The notes beneath the pieces are model-generated. The model made no database searches. It was not told the origin of the DNA and saw only the letters and a list, made by a program, of their open reading frames with translations. Source: Bacillota bacterium (GTDB lineage: Bacteria; Bacillota; SHA-98; UBA4971). From it: a stretch of DNA of 64,000 nt. Below, one piece after another: positions 54,358 to 61,818 of the stretch. The stretch is from NCBI GenBank assembly GCA_014360195.1, contig JACIXY010000006.1, positions 1 to 64,000 of the forward strand, given 5' to 3'. The position numbers and the translations under genes were made by a program. How positions within the stretch are numbered: the stretch's first letter is position 1; the number at the start of each line of letters is the position of its first letter.

Positions 54358-54415
54358 GTGAGGGCGCCGAAATGTTCCCGGCTTTTGCGCGGGGTTGCGG
54401 GTGACTCAAAGAGGA
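54354..54415 (+). repeat. Diverged copy of the interspersed element at the fmdB stop codon
   Basis: CTAAGTGAGGGCGCCGAAAT starts at 54354 and differs from the copies at 12861 and 17692 by one base in 20. GGTTGCGGGTGACTCAAAGA (54395-54414) parallels the 17692 copy. No right-hand CCCTCACTTAG is present. Confidence 0.65.
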
Positions 54416-54475
54416 TGTAAGGATCAAGGCGGGGGCGGACAAGCTGTGACATTGTTGTGACGTTCGGCGTGCGTC

Positions 54476-54520
54476 GGCGAGACCCGGTACGCGCGGGGGT
54501 GCGTAATGGGTCTCGCCTTT
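54476..54520 (+). terminator. Intrinsic terminator between fmdB and queG
   Basis: Perfect 10-bp arms GGCGAGACCC (54476-54485) and GGGTCTCGCC (54508-54517) close a 22-base loop and are followed by TTTCGTT. Confidence 0.65.
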
Positions 54521-54541
54521 CGTTGAGAGTCGTCTGCACGC

Positions 54542-55720
54542 ATGCCCGGCATCGGTTCGAGGAGAAAGAGACACCGAGTGGGGAGGGGGTCGAGTGCATT
54601 CGGACAGGGCAGCCTCAGAAGCCTCAGGGACGGGATAGCGGCGAGGGCTATGGGCCTTGGGTTCGGCGCAGTCGGGGTGACCAGTGTCGATCCGTTACCT
54701 GAGTGGGACCACGAGGTCCGGCGGCGTGTCCGTGAGGGCGTGGTTCCTCAGGACCAGCGACACCGACACCTGTGCAACCTGCGGGCTGACCCCAGGGAGA
54801 TCATGCCTGAGGCCGCCTCAGTCGTAGTGCTCGCGCGGCCCTATGTGCCCTTTGCTTCGCCTTTCCCGAGGGGCGTGGCGGGTTACTCAGCGTACTACCG
54901 CGCATACCCCGAAGGGCGCGTGGCGGCACAAGAGCTTGCCGCCGAGCTTGAGCGGATCGGGATCCGCGCCGTCGCCCAGCCCAGGCTCCCGAACAAGGCT
55001 CTCGCAGTGCGAGCAGGCCTCGGGTCGTACGGAAGGAATTCGCTCATCCACTGCCCGAAATTCGGCTCCTTCGTGAGCATTCATGCGATCCTTACCGATG
55101 CGCCTCTTGAGCCAGACGCGCCCGCGGAGATTTGCGATTGCGGCAAGTGCGATGCCTGCGTACGCGCGTGTCCTACGGGGGCAATCCGGCCCGGCGGCGC
55201 CGTCGACCTTGCGCGGTGCGTGCGTGCGTACATGAACTCAGGCCGGACCGTTCCCGTCGAGCTGCGGGAAGCCTATGGAACCAGCATCCTGGGCTGCGAT
55301 GCCTGTCAGCGTTGTTGCCCGCGCAACGCCGGGGCCATGAAGCGCACCTCGGTGCCCCCCGAGGAGGATCACGAGGTATTCTCTCTTGCGGGGATACTCG
55401 GGGACGACCCAGGCGAGCGCAAGAGGAGGCTTGCGAGGATGGCGGTGGTCCTCGGACGCAACTATTCCAGGGAGAACCGCATTCTCGCCGACGCCGCCAT
55501 TGCAGCGGGAAACACCACGGATCCCGGCCTGCTGGAACCCCTGGGGCGGGCCCTGCAACATCCCCACGAACCTGTCCGAGCTCACGCAGCTTGGGCCATC
55601 GGCAGGATCGGCGGCCGCGCCGGCGTCCGGCTCCTCGAAAAAGCGCGTGCTACGGAGACCAGCGAGCTTGTGGTGGACGAGATCGAAGATGCCCTCGAAA
55701 AGGCGCGGATGAATGCCTAG
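54542..55720 (+). CDS. queG: Epoxyqueuosine reductase QueG (with HEAT-like tail)
   Basis: QueG reduces epoxyqueuosine in tRNA to queuosine using B12 and two [4Fe-4S] clusters. The 392-residue protein has GLGSYGRNSLIHCPKFGSFV, cluster motifs CDCGKCDACVRACPTGAI and GCDACQRCCPRN, and a C-terminal HEAT-like repeat (LGRALQHPHEPVRAHAAWAI). ATG 54542 was used, but the first about 30 residues are atypical and the true start may be GTG 54578. Confidence 0.92.
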   Translation: MPGIGSRRKRHRVGRGSSAFGQGSLRSLRDGIAARAMGLGFGAVGVTSVDPLPEWDHEVRRRVREGVVPQDQRHRHLCNLRADPREIMPEAASVVVLARPYVPFASPFPRGVAGYSAYYRAYPEGRVAAQELAAELERIGIRAVAQPRLPNKALAVRAGLGSYGRNSLIHCPKFGSFVSIHAILTDAPLEPDAPAEICDCGKCDACVRACPTGAIRPGGAVDLARCVRAYMNSGRTVPVELREAYGTSILGCDACQRCCPRNAGAMKRTSVPPEEDHEVFSLAGILGDDPGERKRRLARMAVVLGRNYSRENRILADAAIAAGNTTDPGLLEPLGRALQHPHEPVRAHAAWAIGRIGGRAGVRLLEKARATETSELVVDEIEDALEKARMNA

Positions 55721-56146
55721 TCACACGGCCCCGTGGCCTTTTTGCGGGTACGTCCAGTGGCCGGTGGGGGAGAAAGGAGTCCTTTGAAAAGGCGTTTCGT
55801 GGTTTTCCCTCTTCTAGTTAACATAAGATATATTATGCGATCCAATTCAAAGGGGAAGCAACGGACCGTACCTATTTCCGTCTAACAGCTCGGATCACCG
55901 TGACCTCCGCGAGGGATAGGACCCAGAGGCTCTGCGACACCTGGTGAAGCGCCCCTGACGCCTCCTGCGTGTGCGCTGCTTGCTTTGGCTTTGGCGCTTT
56001 GCCTCGGCCGGAGCGCCGCGTTATTAGAGAAAGCCCAGTTGTGAAAGGCTGGGCCTGCCGCTTGAGGTGCTCACGACTTCTTGCACACGAGTGCGCCGCC
56101 GATACACGACAGGCACAATGCGCGCCACCGTGCCTACCGGCGGCCG
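55721..56146. other. Intergenic region between queG and yneA
   Basis: After queG a small GGCC-CCGT-GGCC hairpin followed by TTTTT (about 55729-55745) may terminate it. An unusually AT-rich stretch lies at about 55817-55842 (TAACATAAGATATATTATG). Near 56033 is the hairpin that can terminate yneA. No gene is convincing. Confidence 0.55.
56033..56054 (-). terminator. Weak terminator after yneA
   Basis: On the minus strand GCCCAG (56054-56049) and CTGGGC (56038-56033) pair around 10 bases and TTTCTCT follows. It lies about 90 bases beyond the yneA stop. Confidence 0.4.
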
Positions 56147-56524
56147 CTACCGCGCGGCGGCCACACTTTCGCTGCGCGGTGCCTCGTTGCTACGGGTCTC
56201 CACTTTCACGACAAGCACCTGGCCCGGGCGCAAGGTCGTGCTCGAGAGGTGGTTTCTCGCGATGATGTCGTCTACCGCAGCGCGAAGGTCGACCTCCTTG
56301 CCGACGTGCCTTCGGGCGATGGACCATAGGGTGTCGCCGGGGGCTACCACGACCTCAACGGTGGTGAGCGCCGGGCCGACGGATGCGGCGCGCTCGGGCC
56401 ACGTTGCGCCCAGGGTGATGCCCACAGCCGAGGCCAGTGCTATCGCGCACGCGAGAAGCATGACGAATTCGCTACGCGCTCGCTTCCCGAACTCGACCCG
56501 CAGCACCTTGTTTCCACGCTGCAT
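56147..56524 (-). CDS. yneA: YneA-like SOS cell-division suppressor with LysM domain
   Basis: YneA blocks division during DNA damage in Gram-positive bacteria. The 125-residue protein has a short cytoplasmic N-terminus, one transmembrane segment (residues about 18-40: SEFVMLLACAIALASAVG) and a LysM domain (VVVAPGDTLWSIARRHVGKEV...LRPGQVLVV). ATG 56524 lies behind AGGGAGGAG. It is divergent from lexA, with a LexA box between its promoter and start, just as in Bacillus. Confidence 0.85.
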   Translation of the reverse strand: MQRGNKVLRVEFGKRARSEFVMLLACAIALASAVGITLGATWPERAASVGPALTTVEVVVAPGDTLWSIARRHVGKEVDLRAAVDDIIARNHLSSTTLRPGQVLVVKVETRSNEAPRSESVAAAR

Positions 56525-56559
56525 GAGCAGCTCCTCCCTGTCTTCTGTCGACTTACTGG

Positions 56560-56573
56560 AAAACATATGTTCG
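56560..56573. promoter_or_regulatory. LexA (SOS) box controlling yneA
   Basis: AAAACATATGTTCG: on the minus strand CGAAC-ATAT-GTTTT, against the Gram-positive consensus CGAAC-N4-GTTCG (8 of 10 defined bases). It lies just downstream of the yneA -10 box. Confidence 0.8.
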
Positions 56574-56585
56574 CATGCCAGGTTC

Positions 56586-56614
56586 ATCATAGCAGGAACA
56601 GGTGTTTGAGTCAA
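56586..56614 (-). promoter_or_regulatory. Sigma-A promoter of yneA
   Basis: On the minus strand TTGACT (56614-56609), a 17-base spacer and TATGAT (56591-56586). Confidence 0.7.
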
Positions 56615-56698
56615 GAGGTTTTGAGCGGATCCCCTGGAGAGCTTTTTTGAAAAGGCTTTTTTGAGTGTGGCCCACGATGGCTCGCCTGCGGTGAGTGT

Positions 56699-56712
56699 CG
56701 AACAACCGTTTG
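56699..56712. promoter_or_regulatory. LexA (SOS) box controlling lexA
   Basis: CGAAC-AACC-GTTTG matches 9 of 10 defined bases of CGAAC-N4-GTTCG. It overlaps the lexA -35 box by three bases, so LexA should repress its own gene. Confidence 0.85.
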
Positions 56713-56738
56713 CGCATGGTTCCGGCCTGTGGTATAAT
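56710..56738 (+). promoter_or_regulatory. Sigma-A promoter of lexA
   Basis: TTGCGC (56710-56715), a 17-base spacer and TATAAT (56733-56738). Confidence 0.75.
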
Positions 56739-56781
56739 CTGACTCGGAAAGCTGAGAGCCCGGAGCGAGGTGTTTCGGAGG

Positions 56782-57408
56782 ATGCCGCGTAAGAAGTCTC
56801 TTGCAATCTCCCATCGCCAGCAGCAGATCCTCGACTTCATCACTAAGCAGACGGAACTCCATGGGTACCCCCCGTCGGTCCGCGAGATCGGGCAGGCGGT
56901 GGGGCTGAAATCTACGTCCACGGTTCACGGCCACCTCTCGCAACTTGAGAAGAAGGGCTACATACGGCGAGACCCAACCAAGCCGCGGGCCATTGAGGTC
57001 CTTCCGACATCAGGCAGCATGCGTCGCGGGGCGGCTTATGCAGTCCCCGTGGTCGGGCGTGTGACAGCAGGTCAGCCCATACTGGCTGTGCAAAACATCG
57101 AGGACTACTTTCCACTTCCAAAGGATTTCGGTGAGCAGGGCAGCTTGTTCATGTTGAAGGTACGCGGCGACAGCATGATCGAGGCTGGAATCCTCAATGA
57201 CGATCTCGTCATCGTGAGGCAGCAGGACACAGCGGACAATGGTGACATAGTTGTAGCTCTGATAGACGATGAGGCCACGGTCAAGCGGTTCTTTAGAGAG
57301 GCGGGCAGGATCCGCTTGCAGCCAGAGAACAGGTTCATGGACCCCATCATAGTTAGAGACGTGGCGATCCTGGGCAAGGTCGTCGGGCTTGTAAGGCGCA
57401 TCCATTGA
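56782..57408 (+). CDS. lexA: SOS response repressor LexA
   Basis: LexA represses DNA-damage genes and cleaves itself when RecA is activated. The 208-residue protein has a winged helix ([21 protein letters not shown]), the Ala-Gly cleavage site at about 96-97 (RVTAGQPI), the catalytic serine at about 131 ([10 protein letters not shown]) and lysine at about 168 (ATVKRFF). ATG 56782 gives the family length; GTG 56770 is possible. Its promoter carries a LexA box. Confidence 0.96.
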   Translation: MPRKKSLAISHRQQQILDFITKQTELHGYPPSVREIGQAVGLKSTSTVHGHLSQLEKKGYIRRDPTKPRAIEVLPTSGSMRRGAAYAVPVVGRVTAGQPILAVQNIEDYFPLPKDFGEQGSLFMLKVRGDSMIEAGILNDDLVIVRQQDTADNGDIVVALIDDEATVKRFFREAGRIRLQPENRFMDPIIVRDVAILGKVVGLVRRIH

Positions 57409-57552
57409 AGAACGTACCGAAGAACGTGCCGCCCTTAGCCACAAGTTCGACTCAAGGTCTGGCTGTAGCGGCAGGTGTGGGCTGGCCCGGCGGTCCATGC
57501 CGGCGCCGACACGCACGCATACCATAAAGCATGACAAAGCGCAAAAGCGCAC

Positions 57553-57578
57553 AGGAGGGATCCTATTGGATCCCTCCT
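57553..57578 (-). terminator. Hairpin over the stop codon of the 57563-57931 gene
   Basis: Perfect 11-bp arms AGGAGGGATCC and GGATCCCTCCT enclose a four-base loop that contains the TAG stop. On the minus strand GTGCGCTTTTGCGC follows, a plausible terminator end. Confidence 0.5.
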
Positions 57579-57931
57579 ACTCCTCTTCGGCGCGCCCTGG
57601 CGTCCTTCAAGGCTCTTCCGTCCACGCCGATCGTCTTGAAGAAGACCTCAAGCGCTTGTTCTTCGCCTCTTGTGTGGGGATCGATGTCAGCGGAGTCTCC
57701 GTCTGCCGCCGGCAGGCTTGCATACTGCTCGAGCGCGATCTCGCATGCCCCCGGTACACCATACTGCTCCACCAATGACATCAGCGTTTCGTACTTCTGT
57801 TTTCGTGCGGTAGCCATTTTCATCCAGACTTCCGGGTTGGGGGCAAGGCTGCTGATGAGGATGTCCTGCTTGGCGAGACTCTTGAGTCTCTTTAGGCCCC
57901 TGATAACGTCCTCCGCATTCAGTTGAATCAC
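57563..57931 (-). CDS. Hypothetical protein, helical
   Basis: The 122-residue protein starts at GTG 57931 behind AGGAGGGG and reads MIQLNAEDVIRGLKRLKSLA at its start. It looks mostly helical and soluble, with a charged C-terminus ending in RARRRGVGGIQ. I do not recognise a family. It lies downstream of the terminated transcript at 58100-58393 on the same strand and ends in a terminator-like hairpin. Confidence 0.65.
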   Translation of the reverse strand: MIQLNAEDVIRGLKRLKSLAKQDILISSLAPNPEVWMKMATARKQKYETLMSLVEQYGVPGACEIALEQYASLPAADGDSADIDPHTRGEEQALEVFFKTIGVDGRALKDARARRRGVGGIQ

Positions 57932-58088
57932 CCACGTCCCCTCCTGTTTGATTTGTTGGTGACCCGCGGCCGACCTTCCGGGCCTGCCGCGCTGAACAGC
58001 ATCGAATTTCGAGCCAGTCCGTCCGCCGCGCCAGCAGCGGGGCGACGGAGCAGGTGCGATCTCCGGGCCAGGTACCGTGGACTTCGGT

Positions 58089-58388
58089 TCAAACCATGGA
58101 AAACACAAGGGCCGGGGCATCGACAATCCACTGCCCCGGCCGGGTCTTTGCACCTGCGACCACAGCGACCATCCTGTCGCTGAAAACCCCACAGCCATAC
58201 GCACCCACGTTACCATTCGCATACCGGAAGAAGTCGCCTTCGCCCCTGAGGGACTCATCGTGCCAGCGGCGGACGGCAGATTCGGCGCCGATGCCGATCC
58301 CGGGCCCGGGCGTCGCAGCGGAGGCGCTTCCCCGCGGCTTTACGCCGAACTGGCTCAAGACGGACTCCCCCTCTTCGCGACAGTTCAT
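58089..58388 (-). CDS. Possible small protein, 99 residues, or structured RNA leader
   Basis: ATG 58388 begins 12 bases after a TATAAT and stays open for 99 codons rich in G or C at third positions, so it may be translated (MNCREEGESVLSQFGVKPRG...). However, a strong intrinsic terminator lies inside its last codons, which would remove the stop codon from the mRNA. No family is recognised. A regulatory RNA is the alternative. Confidence 0.35.
   Translation of the reverse strand: MNCREEGESVLSQFGVKPRGSASAATPGPGIGIGAESAVRRWHDESLRGEGDFFRYANGNVGAYGCGVFSDRMVAVVAGAKTRPGQWIVDAPALVFSMV
58100..58141 (-). terminator. Strong intrinsic terminator
   Basis: On the minus strand GGCCGGGGCA (58141-58132) and TGCCCCGGCC (58119-58110) pair perfectly and CTTGTGTTTT follows. 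It would end the transcript that starts near 58393. Confidence 0.7.
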
Positions 58389-58399
58389 CCTCTAGTCGT

Positions 58400-58423
58400 A
58401 TTATAACACATCTTCCAGTCACA
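58400..58423 (-). promoter_or_regulatory. Promoter for the 290-nt transcript
   Basis: A perfect TATAAT (58405-58400 on the minus strand). The best -35 is a weak GTGATA with an 18-base gap, so the extent given is approximate. Confidence 0.5.
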
Positions 58424-58737
58424 TATCACTACCTTAACTACCTTGGCACGCACCGGAAACTAGCATACCAGGAGCCAGTGCGGTTGGGGAAAGTGGTCTT
58501 GAGCAGGCAGTTTCCAGGTCTCCAGCTGGCGCTGATGGAGTTTGACGCTGATGGAGTTGAGCCTGAGCCTGTCCAGAGCGACTACGGTGCATGTTGAGGT
58601 GCTGTTCGAAACTTGCTGAGCGATGGTTCGTCTGTTCCTCTCGGTTTGCCGGCATCTGGTAGGTTGCCGGTGCTGGACTCAGGGACGGCACCCCGGGCGG
58701 GGCGCGCCCGGGCTCAGGGCGCTGGGTCTCACCCGTC

Positions 58738-59178
58738 TCACGTGGATGCCACGCCGAACATCCCCCCGATGCCCCCGGCGATCGCTGAGAAGAACAATTT
58801 TCTCAGTGTCGCGCCGGTCAAGGGCACGGTCGCAGGGCTTCCTGCGCCTGCGACAAGGATCGCTGCAGCGAAAACGAGGCCTACCAGGCCTCCATAGATA
58901 AGCCCGCGCCTTCCGGCCTTCCTTCCTGCCACGAAGCCGCCTATGCCTGTGGCAAGATAGCTCCCCACGGATGCCAGCGTGCCGAGGAAAGCGGCCTGGG
59001 CCGACACGAAGTAGTCGTAGATGGCGACACCAAAGAACACGGCGATCAGCGCGACGACAGAGACCAGAAGGCCCATCACGACCGCCAGGAACCACCCACA
59101 CTCGGTCCTCTCGGGGCTGACGTTCTTCTCGGGCCTTCCCCTGTCGGGCCTGCCCCTGCTCGTTCTGTCCGGAGCCAT
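58738..59178 (-). CDS. TIGR04086-type small membrane protein
   Basis: The 146-residue protein has a charged N-terminal tail of about 28 residues and four hydrophobic segments with glycine-rich turns (LASVGSYLATGIGGFVAGRKAGRRGLIYGGLVG; AIAGGIGGMFGV). This pattern fits the TIGR04086 membrane family of spore-formers. Its role is unknown. The ATG is preceded by GGGGG. Confidence 0.75.
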   Translation of the reverse strand: MAPDRTSRGRPDRGRPEKNVSPERTECGWFLAVVMGLLVSVVALIAVFFGVAIYDYFVSAQAAFLGTLASVGSYLATGIGGFVAGRKAGRRGLIYGGLVGLVFAAAILVAGAGSPATVPLTGATLRKLFFSAIAGGIGGMFGVAST

Positions 59179-59275
59179 ATGATGACCCCCCGGGAGCGCG
59201 AAGCGTAAAGGGATGGGTTGCCTTCCATTACTAGCTTATTCGCCAGGGTGGTCGATGATTACCAAGAGGGACGCA

Positions 59276-60106
59276 TCACGCGGTTTCCAGGCGATCGAGC
59301 ATCTCTTTCACTTTCTTCATGTCCTCCCAGACAGGACGCTTCTTTGTCTCGTCACGCAGGAGCGCGGCCGGGTGGAATGTTGGCATGTACATGATGCCGT
59401 TCTTCTCGAACCAGTTGCCCCTCACCCTTGTTATGCGCGCTCTCTTGTCAATGAGCGTCTGGGTCGCAAGAGCACCCAGACATACGATGATCTTCGGCTT
59501 TATCGCCCGGATCTGGGCGCGCAGGTGAGGCAGGCATGCCTCAGCCTCCTCCGAGGTGGGAAGGCGGTTTCCCGGCGGACGGCACTTGACTACGTTTGCG
59601 ATGTAGACCTCGTCGCGTCTGATGCCCACGGCAGCGAGGATCTTGTCCAGAAGCTGTCCCGCCGCGCCCACGAAAGGCCTGCCCTGGATGTCTTCCTGCT
59701 GCCCGGGACCCTCGCCCACGAACATGAGTTTGGCGTGGGGGTTTCCCTCACCAAACACGACCTGGGTGCACCCGGCTCGCAGGTCGCATTTTCTGCATGT
59801 CTTGCACTCTTTCTCAAGCTCCTCGAGATCTGGCGTAGGTTCCTGGGGTACCGCATCTCCTCTTCCCTCTTCCCTGCTCGTGCTCGTGCTCGTGGCCGTG
59901 CCGGTCGGCGGGCCCGGGCTGGGCGCAGAGAGACGCGGTGTTTTCTGCGCGGCAGGAGCAAGCTCGGGCCAGAGGGCGGACTGTCCAGGCTGACCTTCGC
60001 CTGGGCCCACGGCTGCGAATGCGGTTGGCTGGGTCGAGTCGTCTTCCGTCGGTGTGTGTGTATCATCGAAGATGGGAAGCGGCAACTGTCGCTCGCTTTC
60101 CGGCAC
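59276..60106 (-). CDS. Family 4 uracil-DNA glycosylase (Fe-S)
   Basis: The enzyme removes uracil from DNA. The 276-residue protein has a disordered N-terminal extension of about 85 residues, then cluster cysteines (CKTCRKCDLRAGC), MFVGEGPGQQEDIQGRPFVGAAGQLLD, VYIANVVKCRPPGNRLPT and the C-terminal MPTFHPAALLRD. These are the type 4 marks, including the further cysteine ligands. The GTG start follows GGAGG. The extension contains a Thr/Ser run encoded by a GCTCGT-type repeat. Confidence 0.93.
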   Translation of the reverse strand: MPESERQLPLPIFDDTHTPTEDDSTQPTAFAAVGPGEGQPGQSALWPELAPAAQKTPRLSAPSPGPPTGTATSTSTSREEGRGDAVPQEPTPDLEELEKECKTCRKCDLRAGCTQVVFGEGNPHAKLMFVGEGPGQQEDIQGRPFVGAAGQLLDKILAAVGIRRDEVYIANVVKCRPPGNRLPTSEEAEACLPHLRAQIRAIKPKIIVCLGALATQTLIDKRARITRVRGNWFEKNGIMYMPTFHPAALLRDETKKRPVWEDMKKVKEMLDRLETA

Positions 60107-60490
60107 CTATCTACACCTCCCCGAGTGTTGCCTCGTTAAAGTGTTGCCTCGCTAAGAAGGTTCTCCATTCGAGGCCACAAACCTGCTTCTAAGCCTGCGT
60201 GCGGTCGGCAATGAGCTCCTTCGAAAACGCCCCATTGCGCCCCCCATTCGCGTGCGACAGCCCGGTGACGCATGACCCTTTGTGGTTCATGCATGGCCGA
60301 GCGGCCGAGTGCTGCCTCCTTCCATCACCGGACGGCCGTGTAGCCCAGCCCATGGTTGGAACCCATTCAGAGCAGCGCGCGGGGCAAGCCCAAGCGGGTG
60401 AAGTCTGCAAGAACGGGCGAAGTCCATGTTTGACATGTTACCAACGTTCGAGTATACTATGCATGTAACAACCAGTCATCACGTTTGGGT
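60107..60490. other. Intergenic region upstream of tRNA-Pro
   Basis: The 384 bases hold a tandem 16-bp duplication (AGTGTTGCCTCGTTAA at 60124 and a copy with one change at 60140) and the tRNA-Pro promoter. No gene is supported. Confidence 0.55.
60430..60458 (+). promoter_or_regulatory. Sigma-A promoter of tRNA-Pro
   Basis: TTGACA (60430-60435), a 17-base spacer and TATACT (60453-60458), 32 bases before the tRNA. Confidence 0.8.
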
Positions 60491-60567
60491 CGGGGCATGG
60501 CGCAGGTTGGTAGCGCGCTTGGTTCGGGACTAAGAGGTCGGCGGTTCAAGTCCGCCTGCCCCGACCA
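60491..60567 (+). tRNA. tRNA-Pro (anticodon CGG)
   Basis: The 77-base gene has acceptor arms CGGGGCA/TGCCCCG, D-arm GGCGCAGGTTGGTAGCGC, anticodon stem CTTGG/CTAAG with loop TTCGGGA giving CGG, T-arm GGTTCAAGTCC, and an encoded ACCA end. A run of T (TTCTTTTTT) follows directly and probably ends transcription. Confidence 0.96.
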
Positions 60568-60606
60568 GTTCTTTTTTCTGCTCCACGGACTCCACGAAGA
60601 GGATGC

Positions 60607-61572
60607 TCATGCCCCCCTCGATCTCAACGATGCTTCTTTGCGCGGGGAGTGCTCCTGCAGGATGAACACTCCGGCCAGCACGAGAACCGCGCCCACGAGT
60701 TGCCACGGCGCGAGCCTCTCACCCAGAATGGCATAAGCCAGCACGGCGGTGGCGGCCGGCTCCGCCATGCAGACTATCCCGGCGTGGCTCGCCTCGATAT
60801 GATGCAGCGCCCGGACATACAGGGCATAGGCTGCGAGCGTGGGGCCCCAGGCGAGGCCGAGGATGAACAACCATGCCCGCAAAGGCAGTGCGGTCACCTC
60901 CCTGAGCCGTCCGCCCGCGAAACAGAGGAGAAACAGGCTTCCAAACCCGAAGGCGTACAGCACAGAAGTCCATGAGGAGTACTTTTTCAGCGCCTGCTTA
61001 CTGAGGAGAGTGTAGGACGCGTAGGTGACCGCCGCGCCCAGGCCGAACAGGATGCCTGCCGGGTTTAGAGCCAGAAGCCTCGGCTCGTAACCTCCAGCTA
61101 CGAGGAAGCAGCCGGCGAATGTCACGACCAGGGCGATCACCTTTGCCTGGGTGAGGCGCTCCCTGAAGAACGCTGCCGCGCCCAGCGTCACGTATACAGG
61201 GGACGTGTACAGGAGGATGACCGCGGTCGTGGCCGTCGTGCGTTTGAGCGCCTCAAAATAGGACATGTAATTGAGGGCCACGCCCACAAGTCCGAAAACA
61301 GCGAAGAACCAAAGGTCTCGTCGCTGGACGCGCAGCTTGCTCCGGTCGCCGGCTACCAGAATCGCAAAAAGCGTGAGAAAGGCGACAGACCCCCGCAGGC
61401 TCACCAGTACCACTGGTTCCACATCGTACCTGTATATGAACTTTGCGAATACGCCTAGAGTGCCCCAGATGACCGCGGCGGCGAAAGCCATGACGTACCC
61501 GACATATGTGTCTTTTGTTGAGCGGATTTCCGTACTGTCTTGCACTGTCAAGGGCCATCCCTTCACATTCAC
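60607..61572 (-). CDS. EamA/DMT-family transporter
   Basis: The 321-residue protein has about ten transmembrane segments in two EamA repeats: AAAVIWGTLGVFAKFI early, and GAAVTYASYTLLSKQALKKY plus EPAATAVLAYAILGERLAPWQLVGAVLVLAG late. Such proteins move metabolites or amino acids across the membrane; the substrate is not predictable. The start at GTG 61572 gives a short hydrophilic N-terminus. It converges with tRNA-Pro. Confidence 0.9.
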   Translation of the reverse strand: MNVKGWPLTVQDSTEIRSTKDTYVGYVMAFAAAVIWGTLGVFAKFIYRYDVEPVVLVSLRGSVAFLTLFAILVAGDRSKLRVQRRDLWFFAVFGLVGVALNYMSYFEALKRTTATTAVILLYTSPVYVTLGAAAFFRERLTQAKVIALVVTFAGCFLVAGGYEPRLLALNPAGILFGLGAAVTYASYTLLSKQALKKYSSWTSVLYAFGFGSLFLLCFAGGRLREVTALPLRAWLFILGLAWGPTLAAYALYVRALHHIEASHAGIVCMAEPAATAVLAYAILGERLAPWQLVGAVLVLAGVFILQEHSPRKEASLRSRGA

Positions 61573-61630
61573 TCGTGTCTCAGAAGCTACAGCTATTGCC
61601 GGCAGGCCAGGGTCACATCTAACTTATACG

Positions 61631-61774
61631 TCAGCCGCCCCCGAAACCCTGCTCAGGAGGTTCCAGCGGCGCCATGGTGTCCCGCCGTGGTATTTCGATG
61701 ACCAGGTACCGCCCCTCGTATCTCGAAACGAGTTCGCCTCCCCCGGCTTCTTTACACGCACGATGACATCGCAT
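61631..61774 (-). CDS. Possible 47-residue ORF after the YhaN-like gene
   Basis: ATG 61774 opens 47 codons reading MRCHRACKEAGGGELVSRYE, then GRYLVIEIPRRDTMAPL, ending in EQGFGGG. The composition is protein-like and it lies 45 bases after the YhaN-like stop on the same strand, but the ribosome site is weak and no family is known. Confidence 0.3.
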   Translation of the reverse strand: MRCHRACKEAGGGELVSRYEGRYLVIEIPRRDTMAPLEPPEQGFGGG

Positions 61775-61818
61775 GCGTGGGCCCCTTCCCCGTCATGTTC
61801 GACGAGGATGCCGTTGAG

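Larger units (their letters stand above)
57932..58737. other. Gene-poor region holding a possible terminated transcript
   Basis: Between the hypothetical gene and the membrane protein gene lie 800 bases. The right part (58410-58737) shows only a 16-base near-tandem repeat (GCTGATGGAG at 58531 and 58547) and unconvincing frames. The middle has a promoter, a 99-codon frame and a strong terminator (58100-58405). The left part (57932-58088) shows no gene. Confidence 0.5.

Noticed and set aside
58434-58691. An 85-codon minus-strand frame left of the TIGR04086 gene.
   Set aside because: Gln/Ser/Pro-rich, no ribosome site, no family, and it covers the near-tandem 16-base repeat.
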